Part shown: piece after piece, positions 8,240 through 16,938 of the stretch
Numbering within the stretch: the first letter of the stretch is position 1
How the letters are laid out: each line of letters opens with the position of its first letter
The notes under the pieces: generated by a model
The model's input: the letters and a program-made list of their open reading frames with translations, nothing else
The model's database searches: none
Told to the model about the DNA's origin: nothing
Program-made: the position numbers and the translations under genes
From: an uncultured Pelagibacteraceae bacterium
Lineage (GTDB): Bacteria; Pseudomonadota; Alphaproteobacteria; Pelagibacterales; Pelagibacteraceae
Assembly (NCBI GenBank): GCA_902528575.1
Contig: CABZSV010000002.1
Location: 1 to 64,000 of the forward strand
Length of the DNA stretch: 64,000 nucleotides
Direction: 5' to 3'

Positions 8240-8707
8240 ATGTTAAAATCCATAGAAGGCAATTTTGATAATCCAGAAGTAAATGAGCTTCTAACCAAAC
8301 ATTTTATAGAGCTTAGAGCTGCTTCTCCAGAGGGAAGTGCTCACGTCCTGGATATTCCAGGTTTAAAAGTACCATCAATTAAATTTTGGAGTTTGTGGGA
8401 TAATGAAAAACTGATTGGTTGCGGTGCTTTAAAATTTTTAGATAAAGAACATGGGGAATTTAAGTCGATAAGAATTCACGACAATTTTAGAAAGCAAGGG
8501 CAAGGGATTAATGTAATTAATCATTTAATTACTGAAGCTAAAAAACTTAAAATAAAAAGATTAAGTATTGAAACAGGAGCAGGTGATTTTTTCATACCAG
8601 CAAGAAAACTTTTCAAAAAAACTGGTTTTACAGTATGCGAGCCTTTTGCACACTATAAAGAAGACATCAATTCTGTTTATTTAACTAAGCTTATTGATGA
8701 TAGATAA
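8240..8707 (+). CDS. GNAT-family N-acetyltransferase
   Basis: The 155-residue protein is a single GNAT domain: a substrate region (ELRAASPEGSAHVLDI), central strands (LIGCGALKFLD, GEFKSIRIHDNFRKQGQG) and the acetyl-CoA pyrophosphate loop, seen here as R-x-x-G-Q-G. The helix/strand IKRLSIETGAG and the C-terminal KTGFTVCEPFAHY complete the fold. The family transfers acetyl from acetyl-CoA to amines. The sequence resembles the small PA4534/YybD-type acetyltransferases, whose substrates are unknown. The start codon abuts the purK stop. After it comes the cold-shock gene with its own leader. Confidence 0.85.
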   Translation: MLKSIEGNFDNPEVNELLTKHFIELRAASPEGSAHVLDIPGLKVPSIKFWSLWDNEKLIGCGALKFLDKEHGEFKSIRIHDNFRKQGQGINVINHLITEAKKLKIKRLSIETGAGDFFIPARKLFKKTGFTVCEPFAHYKEDINSVYLTKLIDDR

Positions 8708-8771
8708 AAATTATTTTTTAATTGTTGATATATTTTGTTGACAAAACCCAATAAAATCTAAAGAAAGCCAA

Positions 8772-8793
8772 TATTACTTAATTATAAGTAATA
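8772..8793 (+). promoter_or_regulatory. Inverted repeat in the leader of the cold-shock gene
   Basis: TATTACTTA at 8772-8780 and TAAGTAATA at 8785-8793 form a perfect nine-base-pair inverted repeat around ATTA, ending 31 bases before the cold-shock ATG. Upstream, TTGTTGA occurs twice (8722-8728 and 8735-8741), the second overlapping a TTGACA at 8738-8743 that could be a -35 box. The repeat may fold in the mRNA leader or bind a dimeric regulator; the sequence does not decide between these. Confidence 0.45.
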
Positions 8794-8824
8794 ATTAAAC
8801 ATAACAAAAAGTAAGAAGATAAAT

Positions 8825-9031
8825 ATGAGTCTACAAGGTAAAGTAAAATGGTTCAATCCAACCAAAGGTTTTGGTTTTATTGAAAGAGAAGATAAAGAAA
8901 AAGATGTGTTTGTACATGTTTCAGCAGTAAGAGACGCTGGTATGAACGGTTTAGATGAGGGTCAAGCTTTGACTTTCGATGTTGAAGATGGTCCTAAAGG
9001 TCCTTCAGCAGTTAACTTAAAAACTGCATAA
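8825..9031 (+). CDS. Cold-shock domain protein (CspA family)
   Basis: This 68-residue protein is a single cold-shock domain that binds single-stranded RNA or DNA and melts RNA secondary structure. The start [15 protein letters not shown] contains RNP1 (KGFGFI, about residues 14-19), and VFVHVSAV (about residues 28-35) is RNP2. The length is standard. It has its own 117-base leader with a strong inverted repeat and is followed by a nested hairpin, so it is probably a single-gene transcript. Base composition is richer in G/C than the neighbours, as expected for a highly expressed gene. Confidence 0.95.
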   Translation: MSLQGKVKWFNPTKGFGFIEREDKEKDVFVHVSAVRDAGMNGLDEGQALTFDVEDGPKGPSAVNLKTA

Positions 9032-9044
9032 TTTCACACTTCCT

Positions 9045-9092
9045 ATTGGCTGAAAATTTTATTTGTAATAACAAATTAAATATTCAGCCAAT
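9045..9092 (+). terminator. Nested hairpin after the cold-shock gene (possible terminator)
   Basis: ATTGGCTGAA at 9045-9054 pairs with TTCAGCCAAT at 9083-9092 (ten perfect pairs). Inside, ATTTGT at 9061-9066 pairs with ACAAAT at 9071-9076 around AATA. The whole element spans 48 bases. It begins 13 bases after the cold-shock stop. No clean T-run follows (TCCTTATTTAAT), so it may end or stabilise the transcript rather than be a textbook intrinsic terminator. Confidence 0.5.
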
Positions 9093-9170
9093 TCCTTATT
9101 TAATAACAACCTTTAAACACAATTATTAATTATAGAATTAAATTAAAAAATTAATAAATTAATCAAAAAT

Positions 9171-9917
9171 ATGATTGGAATTTTAGGTGGAATGGGAACT
9201 CAAGCTGGTCTTGATTTTTGTAACAAACTTGCTGTTCTAAATAGAGGAAAGATTGATCAAGAGTATCCGTTATTTTTACTTTATAACAAATCAAATATTC
9301 CAGGTAGACCCGAGTCCATAGGCTCTCAAACTAAAAATCTTTCTAACAAATCTACAAATAAAACAAGTAGAGAAAAATATAACAAAGTTTTAAAGAGTTT
9401 GCTCAAAGGTTGTAAGCTTCTAGAAAAAAATAAATGTAAATTTATAGTTATCCCTTGTAATACGGCTCATTATTGGTTTGATGATTTACAAAATAAAATC
9501 AATATTCCAATAATTAATATGCCAAAAGAAGTTTTCAAATTTACTAAAAAAAAATGTAAGAAAAACTCCAAAGTTGGTCTCTTGGCAACTGAAGGTACTC
9601 TTAAAACAGGAGTTTATAAAAAATTTTTTGAAAAAGATTATCAATTAATAGAACCATCTCAAAAAATACAAAAACGGTCAGTTAATAAAGCAATTAAATT
9701 AGTTAAAATGGGCAATGTAAAGGCAGCAGCAAAAACAATTAAACCTGCAATTGATTCATTAATTAAAATGAAGTGTAAAAAAATTATTTTAGGTTGTACA
9801 GAACTCCCAATTGCGATTTTTGCATTTAAATCATTTAAAAATGTTAAATCCTCAAAAGTTTTCTTAGATCCTAACTTAATTTTGGCTAATTCAGCTATGG
9901 TTAAGCATAAAAATTAG
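9171..9917 (+). CDS. Aspartate/glutamate racemase family protein
   Basis: This 248-residue protein has the two cysteine motifs of the cofactor-independent Asp/Glu racemase family: IPCNTAHYW at about residues 98-106 and LGCTELPIAIF at about residues 207-217. The glycine-rich start MIGILGGMGTQAGLDF is also typical. The two cysteines act as acid and base to invert the alpha carbon of an amino acid. The middle is unusually lysine-rich. The next gene starts three bases after its stop, so the two are probably co-transcribed. Whether the substrate is aspartate, glutamate or another amino acid cannot be told from the sequence. Confidence 0.87.
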   Translation: MIGILGGMGTQAGLDFCNKLAVLNRGKIDQEYPLFLLYNKSNIPGRPESIGSQTKNLSNKSTNKTSREKYNKVLKSLLKGCKLLEKNKCKFIVIPCNTAHYWFDDLQNKINIPIINMPKEVFKFTKKKCKKNSKVGLLATEGTLKTGVYKKFFEKDYQLIEPSQKIQKRSVNKAIKLVKMGNVKAAAKTIKPAIDSLIKMKCKKIILGCTELPIAIFAFKSFKNVKSSKVFLDPNLILANSAMVKHKN

Positions 9918-9920
9918 TTT

Positions 9921-10361
9921 ATGTCTAACAAGACTGAAAAGCCATATGTGTTGAGAGCAGCTGAATTTGTTTATTCAAATATAATAGAAATTAAAAAACA
10001 AAATCTTGAAATCAATAATATACAAGCTTTTGAAATTTTTATGACTACTAAGGAATATGACATTTTAAGTTCTGGAGAATTTCATGATAAATGGTTTTTA
10101 GAACTTAAGAATAATAAATTTATTGACCAAATAACTAAAAAAAAAATTAATGAAGAAACTTTAAGACTTTTAGAACTTCAAAAAGATTCCATGGTTAAAT
10201 TTTTAATGAAGATACCAAAGCTTTATTATACTAAGAGTCATTTTCCACTAGAAATTTCACAGAGAGCTTTTAATCACTTGTGGAGAGTTTGTGAAAGCTA
10301 TGAAATGTGGTGCAAAGAAACTGATCAAGAAGATTTGATATATTTAAATCTTATTGAGTAG
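9921..10361 (+). CDS. Conserved hypothetical protein (146 aa)
   Basis: I do not recognise this protein. It is soluble-looking and mostly helical by composition. Aromatic and charged patches include FMTTKEYDILSSGEFHDKW near residues 36-54 and a C-terminal RAFNHLWRVCESYEMWCKE. There is no signal peptide, membrane segment or metal motif. It starts three bases after the racemase stop, so it is probably in that operon. Its last 11 bases overlap the 3' end of the convergent gene on the other strand. Confidence 0.7.
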   Translation: MSNKTEKPYVLRAAEFVYSNIIEIKKQNLEINNIQAFEIFMTTKEYDILSSGEFHDKWFLELKNNKFIDQITKKKINEETLRLLELQKDSMVKFLMKIPKLYYTKSHFPLEISQRAFNHLWRVCESYEMWCKETDQEDLIYLNLIE

Positions 10362-10740
10362 TATTATTTATATAAAGTAATGATCTAGTAACTTCTATTC
10401 GTTTTTTAAGTAATTTTTGTAAATTTTGATTATCTAATTTTTGTCTAGTCATTTTAATTCTTGTTTCAACTAATTGTCTTAAGTCTTCATCAAACGAATT
10501 TTTTTGAATTTTATTTTCTATTTCTTCTTTAACCAACGTTTCTTTAATTAAAGTTAAAGAATTTTTTCCAGTTTCTTTTTCTATATGTTGATTAATAATG
10601 AATTGAGCACTAGCTTTATAGATATTACCTGAGGTAATTGCTGTCACGCTTGGACCAACTATTGAAAGAATAGGTACAAAACCCGTCAAAAAGAAAAAAG
10701 ATATTATAACTGTTAAAATTCTTAATAGTCTAAACCTCAT
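10351..10740 (-). CDS. Membrane-anchored hypothetical protein (129 aa)
   Basis: From ATG at 10740 the protein begins MRFRLLRI and continues with one strongly hydrophobic helix (about residues 6-32, TVIISFFFLTGFVPILSIVG). A polar helical region rich in Lys, Glu and Gln (about residues 60-125) could form a coiled coil. The layout is a single-pass or signal-anchored protein with an extracytoplasmic or cytoplasmic helical tail. Upstream in-frame ATGs at 10791 and 10770 would add a polar stretch before the helix; I prefer 10740 because the hydrophobic segment then begins at the usual distance. It is divergent from the EamA gene. The family is unknown to me. Confidence 0.6.
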   Translation of the reverse strand: MRFRLLRILTVIISFFFLTGFVPILSIVGPSVTAITSGNIYKASAQFIINQHIEKETGKNSLTLIKETLVKEEIENKIQKNSFDEDLRQLVETRIKMTRQKLDNQNLQKLLKKRIEVTRSLLYINNTTQ

Positions 10741-10843
10741 AGTTGAACAATAGATGATTTGATATTTCATATCTATATTTAATTTGTTCATTATAGGTGT
10801 TGATTTATTTGATTTTACTTAATTTATTTGTTTATTGAATATA

Positions 10844-11692
10844 ATGATTAAAATTTTTCCTTTTATATTTATAATTCTATGGTCTTCCGCATTCATAACC
10901 ACTAAACCTATTATAGATAACAGCGATCCATTTGCAGCTCTAGCTTTTAGATTTGCTTTAGTTGCTTTTGGTTTTTTTTTATTTTCTATTTATTCAAAAC
11001 AAAAAATTCTAGTAAGCAAAAGAAACTTTTTTGAATCTTTTTTTAGTGGCGTCTTATTTCATGGTTTTTATCTTGGTGGTGTATTTTACTCAATTTCAAT
11101 AGGAATGCCTACAGCAATTGCAGCATTAATTGTAACCCTTCAACCAGTTCTCACAAATGCATTAAGTGGTCCCATATTAAATGAGAATGTATCTACAAAA
11201 CAATGGATAGGAGTTTTATTGGGATTTGCTGGCGCAGGACTTGTATTGGGATTTGATATTGGTTCAAAAATACCAGCAGCGGGGTTGATCGCAACAATAA
11301 TAGCTTTGTTAGCAATTACATTTTCAACTTTATGGCAAAAAAAATTGAGTAACAACTTGCCTTTATCTATAAGTAACATGAATCAAGCTATTGGTGGATG
11401 CATATTTCATTTATTAATAATAATTTTATTTGTTGATCCATATATTGATTTCTCACAAACATTTATCATTGCAATGAGTCATCAAATATTTTTAGTATCA
11501 TTTGGTGCATTTACAATATTGATGTATTTAATAAAAAATAACTCAGCGAGTAAAACTGTTTCTATATTTTTTTTAATTCCTGCAACGTCTGCTTTTATGG
11601 CATGGCTTTTTTTAAATGAAAGTTTAACTAGTTTAGATTTAATTGGATTTCTAATTACTTCTATAGGTGTTTATATTGCAACAAGAGATTGA
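10844..11692 (+). CDS. EamA/DMT-family transporter
   Basis: The protein has about ten hydrophobic helices arranged as two EamA repeats. The first repeat begins FIFIILWSSAFITTKPIID and contains PTAIAALIVTLQPVLT. The second contains LWQKKLSNNLPLS, ends SAFMAWLFLNESLT and is followed by IGFLITSIGVYIA. The ~282-residue length is typical of the drug/metabolite transporter superfamily, which exports or exchanges small metabolites and amino acids across the inner membrane. I chose ATG at 10844; an upstream TTG at 10835 is less likely. It runs alone, between a divergent hypothetical gene and the convergent soxG gene. The substrate cannot be inferred. Confidence 0.85.
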   Translation: MIKIFPFIFIILWSSAFITTKPIIDNSDPFAALAFRFALVAFGFFLFSIYSKQKILVSKRNFFESFFSGVLFHGFYLGGVFYSISIGMPTAIAALIVTLQPVLTNALSGPILNENVSTKQWIGVLLGFAGAGLVLGFDIGSKIPAAGLIATIIALLAITFSTLWQKKLSNNLPLSISNMNQAIGGCIFHLLIIILFVDPYIDFSQTFIIAMSHQIFLVSFGAFTILMYLIKNNSASKTVSIFFLIPATSAFMAWLFLNESLTSLDLIGFLITSIGVYIATRD

Positions 11693-11701
11693 AAATTTAA
11701 G

Positions 11702-12289
11702 TTATAAAGTTTCAAAGCCAAACTCTAGAGATGCATCTGTGATTGAATGATATAAAGATTCGCCAAAACTTCTTAGAGCAAATAACCTTACTTTATTTGG
11801 ATTTTCACCCAACCTATCTACAGTAAAAGCTATTCCATTATAAGTTGAGTTAATTGAATTATTTTTATCCAATGTATTAAAATTAAAAGGACATCCTTTT
11901 TTCAAAACTTCAATAACATCATTTCCTTCTATTTCAATAATAGCTCTAGAATGAGATAAATCTGTTATAGCAAAATCTGAATCTTTAAAATTATCTGATA
12001 CATTTTTAATTAAATCTTTTTTTGTTGAAACTAAAAGCCAGTTTTTTGGTCCATTCCACATAATCCTTGTATTTTCATTAAATACTACAGTTAAAGGTTC
12101 ATTTTTTAATTTTAAACCATCAATATCAATACCCTCAAATGAAAGTGAAGAATTTTTGTACTGAACTATTTGAACAATTAATAAATTTTTGATTTCAGAT
12201 ATTTTAAGTAAATCATTTTCATTTTTACCTTCATAATCTCCAAATTGACCTTTTGCATGAACATTTGATAAAGCTGAAATTAATGTCAT
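11702..12289 (-). CDS. soxG: Sarcosine oxidase-type gamma subunit (SoxG/MgdD)
   Basis: This is the last gene of a soxB-soxD-soxA-soxG operon and overlaps soxA by four bases (ATGA). The 195-residue protein has the weakly conserved gamma-subunit pattern: [14 protein letters not shown] around residues 78-91, the [16 protein letters not shown] core around 107-122, and a C-terminal [25 protein letters not shown] segment. The gamma subunit is required for the assembled heterotetramer but carries no flavin. N-methylglutamate dehydrogenase MgdD is homologous and equally possible here. Confidence 0.88.
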   Translation of the reverse strand: MTLISALSNVHAKGQFGDYEGKNENDLLKISEIKNLLIVQIVQYKNSSLSFEGIDIDGLKLKNEPLTVVFNENTRIMWNGPKNWLLVSTKKDLIKNVSDNFKDSDFAITDLSHSRAIIEIEGNDVIEVLKKGCPFNFNTLDKNNSINSTYNGIAFTVDRLGENPNKVRLFALRSFGESLYHSITDASLEFGFETL

Positions 12290-15282
12290 GATCTAACTCT
12301 TTCACCTTTTGGGTCTACGTAATGTGATGAAACTATCTCCACTGGTATTACTTTATTTTTAAGTGGTGACATTGCAAAAAGTTTTTGACCTATCATATTT
12401 TTTCCATCTTTCAAAATTGCTAAAGAAAAGGGATTATCATATTCAACACTCCAACATGATGCAGAGATATGGCCCAACTTTGGATTTGGCAATGGTGCCT
12501 TATCATCTTTAACTAAGTGAGAGCCTTCTGGTATACTTGTTTGTTTGTCTAATGGAACTACCCCCACTATTCTCTGTCTATCTTCAGCTATAAATGCAGA
12601 TCGTTGTAATGATCTTTTTCCAATAAAATCTTTCTTTTTACTAACAAGACCTTCTAAGGCGTTATCGAATGGAATTGTTCTACCATCAAGTTCTGATCCA
12701 GCAACATGTCCCATTTCAATTCTAAGAGTTGATAATGCTTCTGTTCCATATGGTTGAATATTAAATTTTTCACCAACTTCAATTATTTTTTCCCACATAA
12801 AATTTCCATAATCAGACTCAACATTTACTTCATAAGCAAGTTCGCCTGAAAACGAAATTCTAAATATTCTTGCTTTAACACCAAATAAATCTCCCTCCAT
12901 ATAGCCCATAAAAGGTAAGCCTTCATTTGATACATCAGAATTTGGAAATAATTTTTGTAATAAATCCCGAGATTTAGGTCCAGCAATAGCTGCTCCAGCC
13001 CATTGTTCTGTGGTTGAAACCACATTCACATTTAATTCAGGCCAAACTAATTGCAAATAATATTCTAAATGAGAAAGAACGTTTGCTGCTTGAGCTGTAG
13101 TAGTGGTCATATGATAATGATTTTCCGAAATTCTTGTGGTTGTTCCGTCATCCATAACAATTCCATCTTCTCTTAACATTACACCGTATCTTGCTTTGCC
13201 AACTGGTAGCTTCAACCATGCATTAGTATAAACTCTATTTAATAACTCTGCTGCATCAGGACCTTTCACATCAATTTTTCCTAAAGTTGTTACGTCACAA
13301 ACTCCAACATTTGTTCTTACATTTTTAGCCTCTCTTTTAGAGGCCTCAAATAAATTTTCATTTCCTCTTTTATAATAACGAGGTCTCAACCAAATACCTG
13401 CATCAACAAAAACTGCATTATTTTTTTCATGCCATGAATGCATTGGAGATTTTCTTGTTGGTTTTGAATGTTTTCCGACCTCTCTTCCTACTATTGCGCC
13501 AATGGAAACAGGAGTGTATGGGGGTCTAAAAGTTGTATGACCTACTGCAGGAACAACTTTATTTTCAATTTCGGATACTAATTGTAATCCATTTAAATTA
13601 CTTGTTTTTCCTTGATCTGTTGCCATTCCTAGAGTTGTATATCTTTTTACGTGTTCAATTGATCGATACCCTTCTCTTAAAGCTATTTCTATATCAGATA
13701 CTGCTACATCATTTTGGAAATCTAAAAACCTTTTATAATTTTTACCTTTCGGCAATGGAACGCACCAGAACTTATCATGTTGAGAAGATTTCTTTTCAAC
13801 AACATTTGGAATAGCTATCTCATTATCATTTTCAGTAATTTTTTTTGATAATTCACTTCCTGCTTTAAATGAAGTTTTTAATGTTTCATCAAGTGAAAAT
13901 ACTCCATTAGCTGCACCTAAAGTGATTTCATTTTGTTTTGATTGTCCTGGAACAAATGCATCAATTTCTTCTTTAAACTTTGTTTTATTTCCTGATTGTG
14001 AGGCTAAATGAATGGTTGGTGTCCAAAAACCTGAAACGCAAATACAATCACATTGTATACTTTCTATTTTACCAAGTTGTTTTTTATCTTCAGAAATAGT
14101 TGCTATATCTGCTGATTTTACTTTTTTATACCCTTGTGCAGCAACCACAACATATGAATTTTTAATGTTAATTCCTAAATTTTTTGCTTCATCAATTATT
14201 TCTGACTCAGCGTTTTTTCTTGAATCTAAAACAACTGGATCTACTCCATGTTTTTTAAATTCAATTGCTGTTTCGTATCCACTATCATTATTTGTAAATA
14301 CCAATGGTTTTCTTCCAACTAAAACACCATATACTTTTAAATATTCTTTAGCAGCTGAAGAAAGCATTACTCCTGGTGTATCATTATTTCCAAAAACTAT
14401 TGGTCTTTCAATTGATCCAGAGGAAATCAAAACTTCTTTTGCACGAATGTACCATAGTCTTTTATTAGGGTGATATTTTTTAGTTGATGGTAAATGATCA
14501 CTAACTTTTTCGGACATCACAAGCATGTTGTGATCGTAGTATCCAAAAATTTGAGATCTATTTTTTACAACAACATTTGGCATTGTTTTAAGTTCTGCAA
14601 TTATTCCCTCAGCCCAATCTTTTCCTGATTGATTACCAATATTGACATCACTAGTTAGTAAAGATCCACCAAATCTTGGTTTGTCTTCTGCTAAAATTAC
14701 TTTGGCTCCATTTTTTGCTGCTGCATATGCACCAGCTAATCCCGAAGGTCCTGAGCCTGCAATTAATAAATCACAATATTCGTATTTATGTTCATACCTT
14801 TCTTTATCATGTTTAGTTGAAGCTACACCTAAACCAGCTGCTTTTCTTATGAAAGGCTCATAAATTCGATACCAAAAACTTTTTGGCCACATAAAAGTTT
14901 TGTAATAAAAACCTGCTGGTAAAAAAATTTTCAAAAAATTATTGATTGCACCTATATCAAAATTGACACTTGGCCAACAATTAACACTTTTTGCTTCTAA
15001 ACCTTCAAATAATTCCTGCTCTGTTGCTTTAATATTTGGTTCTGTTTCACCATTTCTATAAAGTTGAACAACTGCATAAGGTTCATCCACACCCGCTCCA
15101 AAGAAACCTCTGGGTCTGTGATATTTAAAACTTCTTCCCACTAAATGAACTCCATTTGCCAATAAAGCTGAAGCTAATGTATCACCCTCATATCCAAAGT
15201 AATTTTTTCCATTAAATTTAAAAGATAATTTTTTATCTCTATTTATTAACCCACCATTTTCAATTCTAAAAGCTTGAGTCAT
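12286..15282 (-). CDS. soxA: Sarcosine oxidase-type alpha subunit (SoxA/MgdC)
   Basis: The 998-residue large subunit has the full family architecture. An N-terminal ferredoxin-like domain (about residues 20-100; [26 protein letters not shown]) precedes an FAD/NAD-binding domain with GSGPSG at 176-181. The C-terminal third is a GcvT-like tetrahydrofolate domain ([52 protein letters not shown]). The enzyme oxidises the N-methyl group of sarcosine, or of N-methylglutamate in the Mgd form, and passes the formaldehyde unit to tetrahydrofolate. The start overlaps the soxD stop by one base. Given gmaS- and mgs-type genes 20 kb away, the Mgd assignment deserves equal weight. Confidence 0.93.
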   Translation of the reverse strand: MTQAFRIENGGLINRDKKLSFKFNGKNYFGYEGDTLASALLANGVHLVGRSFKYHRPRGFFGAGVDEPYAVVQLYRNGETEPNIKATEQELFEGLEAKSVNCWPSVNFDIGAINNFLKIFLPAGFYYKTFMWPKSFWYRIYEPFIRKAAGLGVASTKHDKERYEHKYEYCDLLIAGSGPSGLAGAYAAAKNGAKVILAEDKPRFGGSLLTSDVNIGNQSGKDWAEGIIAELKTMPNVVVKNRSQIFGYYDHNMLVMSEKVSDHLPSTKKYHPNKRLWYIRAKEVLISSGSIERPIVFGNNDTPGVMLSSAAKEYLKVYGVLVGRKPLVFTNNDSGYETAIEFKKHGVDPVVLDSRKNAESEIIDEAKNLGINIKNSYVVVAAQGYKKVKSADIATISEDKKQLGKIESIQCDCICVSGFWTPTIHLASQSGNKTKFKEEIDAFVPGQSKQNEITLGAANGVFSLDETLKTSFKAGSELSKKITENDNEIAIPNVVEKKSSQHDKFWCVPLPKGKNYKRFLDFQNDVAVSDIEIALREGYRSIEHVKRYTTLGMATDQGKTSNLNGLQLVSEIENKVVPAVGHTTFRPPYTPVSIGAIVGREVGKHSKPTRKSPMHSWHEKNNAVFVDAGIWLRPRYYKRGNENLFEASKREAKNVRTNVGVCDVTTLGKIDVKGPDAAELLNRVYTNAWLKLPVGKARYGVMLREDGIVMDDGTTTRISENHYHMTTTTAQAANVLSHLEYYLQLVWPELNVNVVSTTEQWAGAAIAGPKSRDLLQKLFPNSDVSNEGLPFMGYMEGDLFGVKARIFRISFSGELAYEVNVESDYGNFMWEKIIEVGEKFNIQPYGTEALSTLRIEMGHVAGSELDGRTIPFDNALEGLVSKKKDFIGKRSLQRSAFIAEDRQRIVGVVPLDKQTSIPEGSHLVKDDKAPLPNPKLGHISASCWSVEYDNPFSLAILKDGKNMIGQKLFAMSPLKNKVIPVEIVSSHYVDPKGERVRS

Positions 15283-15551
15283 TAAGCAACTTCCTCATCA
15301 GCTTTAAAGGTTCTAAAAATTTCATGTGTTGCAGTATCTCTCTCAACCTTTATCCATTGTCTACATCCAGAAATATGTTGCCATAGCTCTAAATGCTTTC
15401 CTCTTAAACTTTTTCTATTGTAAACAAAATTATCCCATTCTTGATCAGAAACTTCTATATTAAGTTCTGGTCTTTTAACGCTTGCATCGCCACCATATGA
15501 AAATTCATTTTGAGATCTCATTCCACAGTGTGGGCAATTTATGTAAAGCAT
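15282..15551 (-). CDS. soxD: Sarcosine oxidase-type delta subunit (SoxD/MgdB)
   Basis: The 89-residue protein has the zinc-binding pattern of the delta subunit: Cys6 and Cys9 (INCPHCG) with His59 and Cys63 (LWQHISGCRQW). The conserved WDNFVYNR and the Arg-rich C-terminal HEIFRTFKADEE are also present. It holds the heterotetramer together and has no catalytic role of its own. The gene begins directly after the soxB stop (TAA-ATG) and shares one base with the soxA start, a strict operon arrangement. Confidence 0.95.
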   Translation of the reverse strand: MLYINCPHCGMRSQNEFSYGGDASVKRPELNIEVSDQEWDNFVYNRKSLRGKHLELWQHISGCRQWIKVERDTATHEIFRTFKADEEVA

Positions 15552-16808
15552 TTACGATATCCAGGTTTTTGTTCCAAGTCCCTTTTCATCAATAAGATGG
15601 CCAGTACTGAATCTATTTAAACTATAACCAGCGTTTAATTCGTGAACTCTGTCTTGTGCAATTGTGTGTGCAAATGTCCATCCTGATGCAGGCGTCGCTT
15701 TAAATCCTCCGTAGCACCATCCACAATTTAAATACAATCCTTCAATATGTGTTTTATCTATAATTGGTGAACCATCCATTGACATATCCATTATACCGCC
15801 CCAAGTTCTCAACATTTTTAATTTACTTAAAAACGGCATCATCGCTATTCCCTCAGTTAAAACGTGTTGCAATGTTGGTAAATTTCCTCTCTGAGCATAA
15901 CTATTATATCCATCAAGATCACCACCCATTACCATTTCACCTTTGTCAGATTGACTTACATAAAAGTGTCCTGCACCAAACGTAACTACATTATCTAAAA
16001 CTGGTTTAACTGGCTCAGAAACACATGCTTGGAGTAAATGAGTTTCAATTGGTAATGTCATATTTAATTTTTCTGCTAAAATATTTGTGCTGCCTGCAAC
16101 GCAAATACCAACTTTTTTTGCTTTAATATTTCCTCGTGAAGTTCTTATTCCCTTTATTTTTCCAGCGGAAACATCAAACCCTATCACCTCACAATTTTGA
16201 ATTATATCTACCCCCATTGAGTCTGCCTGACGTGCATAACCCCATGCAACAGCATCATGTCTTGCTGTACCTGCACTTGGTTGCATCAAGCCACCAAAAA
16301 TTGGAAATCTTACGTTTTCAGAAAAATCAGCCATTGGAATAATTTCTTTAACTTGCTCTCTATTTAAAAGAACAGCATCTATTCCATTTAATCTCATAGA
16401 ATTTCCTCTTCTCGCATATGCATTCATTTGTGCATCAGAATGCGCAAGATTAATTATTCCTCTTGGAGAAAACATTACATTGTAATTCAGATCCTGACTC
16501 ATCTTTCTCCATAAATTCATTCCAAACTCACTGAACAAACCATTTTCGTCATGCATGTAATTGGATCTAATAATTGTAGTATTACGCCCTACGTTTCCAC
16601 CACCGATCCATCCTTTTTCTATAATTGCAACATTTGTAATATTATGTTCTTTAGCAAGATAATAAGCTGTAGCTAAACCATGGCCTCCACCACCTATAAT
16701 TACAACATCGTATTCCTCTTTAGGTGTTGGATCTTTCCAAGCCAAATCCCAATTTTCATGGTTTGAAAAAGCGTTTTTAACAAGGTTAAATATAGAATAT
16801 TTTTGCAT
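15552..16808 (-). CDS. soxB: Sarcosine oxidase-type beta subunit (SoxB/MgdA)
   Basis: This flavoprotein subunit oxidises the N-methyl amino acid. A Rossmann FAD motif (VVIIGGGGHGLATAYYLA, about residues 36-53) is followed by IGGGNVGRNTTIIRSNY. GTARHDAVAWG carries the histidine (about residue 184) expected to hold FMN covalently. The C-terminal LYLNCGWCYGGFKATPASG stretch is typical of the family. I chose ATG at 16808 rather than the TTG one codon upstream. It leads the operon, with 130 bases between it and the divergent fhs start. The order B-D-A-G is shared by sarcosine oxidase and N-methylglutamate dehydrogenase operons, so sequence alone does not fix the substrate. Confidence 0.94.
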   Translation of the reverse strand: MQKYSIFNLVKNAFSNHENWDLAWKDPTPKEEYDVVIIGGGGHGLATAYYLAKEHNITNVAIIEKGWIGGGNVGRNTTIIRSNYMHDENGLFSEFGMNLWRKMSQDLNYNVMFSPRGIINLAHSDAQMNAYARRGNSMRLNGIDAVLLNREQVKEIIPMADFSENVRFPIFGGLMQPSAGTARHDAVAWGYARQADSMGVDIIQNCEVIGFDVSAGKIKGIRTSRGNIKAKKVGICVAGSTNILAEKLNMTLPIETHLLQACVSEPVKPVLDNVVTFGAGHFYVSQSDKGEMVMGGDLDGYNSYAQRGNLPTLQHVLTEGIAMMPFLSKLKMLRTWGGIMDMSMDGSPIIDKTHIEGLYLNCGWCYGGFKATPASGWTFAHTIAQDRVHELNAGYSLNRFSTGHLIDEKGLGTKTWIS

Positions 16809-16938
16809 CAATTAATTTTATAACAATCAATTTAAATAGTGCTTATTTTTTTTATATATATTTTTTAGAAGTTTCCAAATATCTCAAAAAAGGATAAGAA
16901 GTCACAGATAAAAAACTTTTAATTTATTTGGATTATTT

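Noticed and set aside
12825..14863. Several open frames on the opposite strand or in other frames inside the soxA gene (for example 13533-13814, 14012-14473)
   Set aside because: They lie wholly within a strongly conserved 998-residue protein, have no recognisable motifs and no ribosome sites, and are typical shadows of an AT-rich gene.
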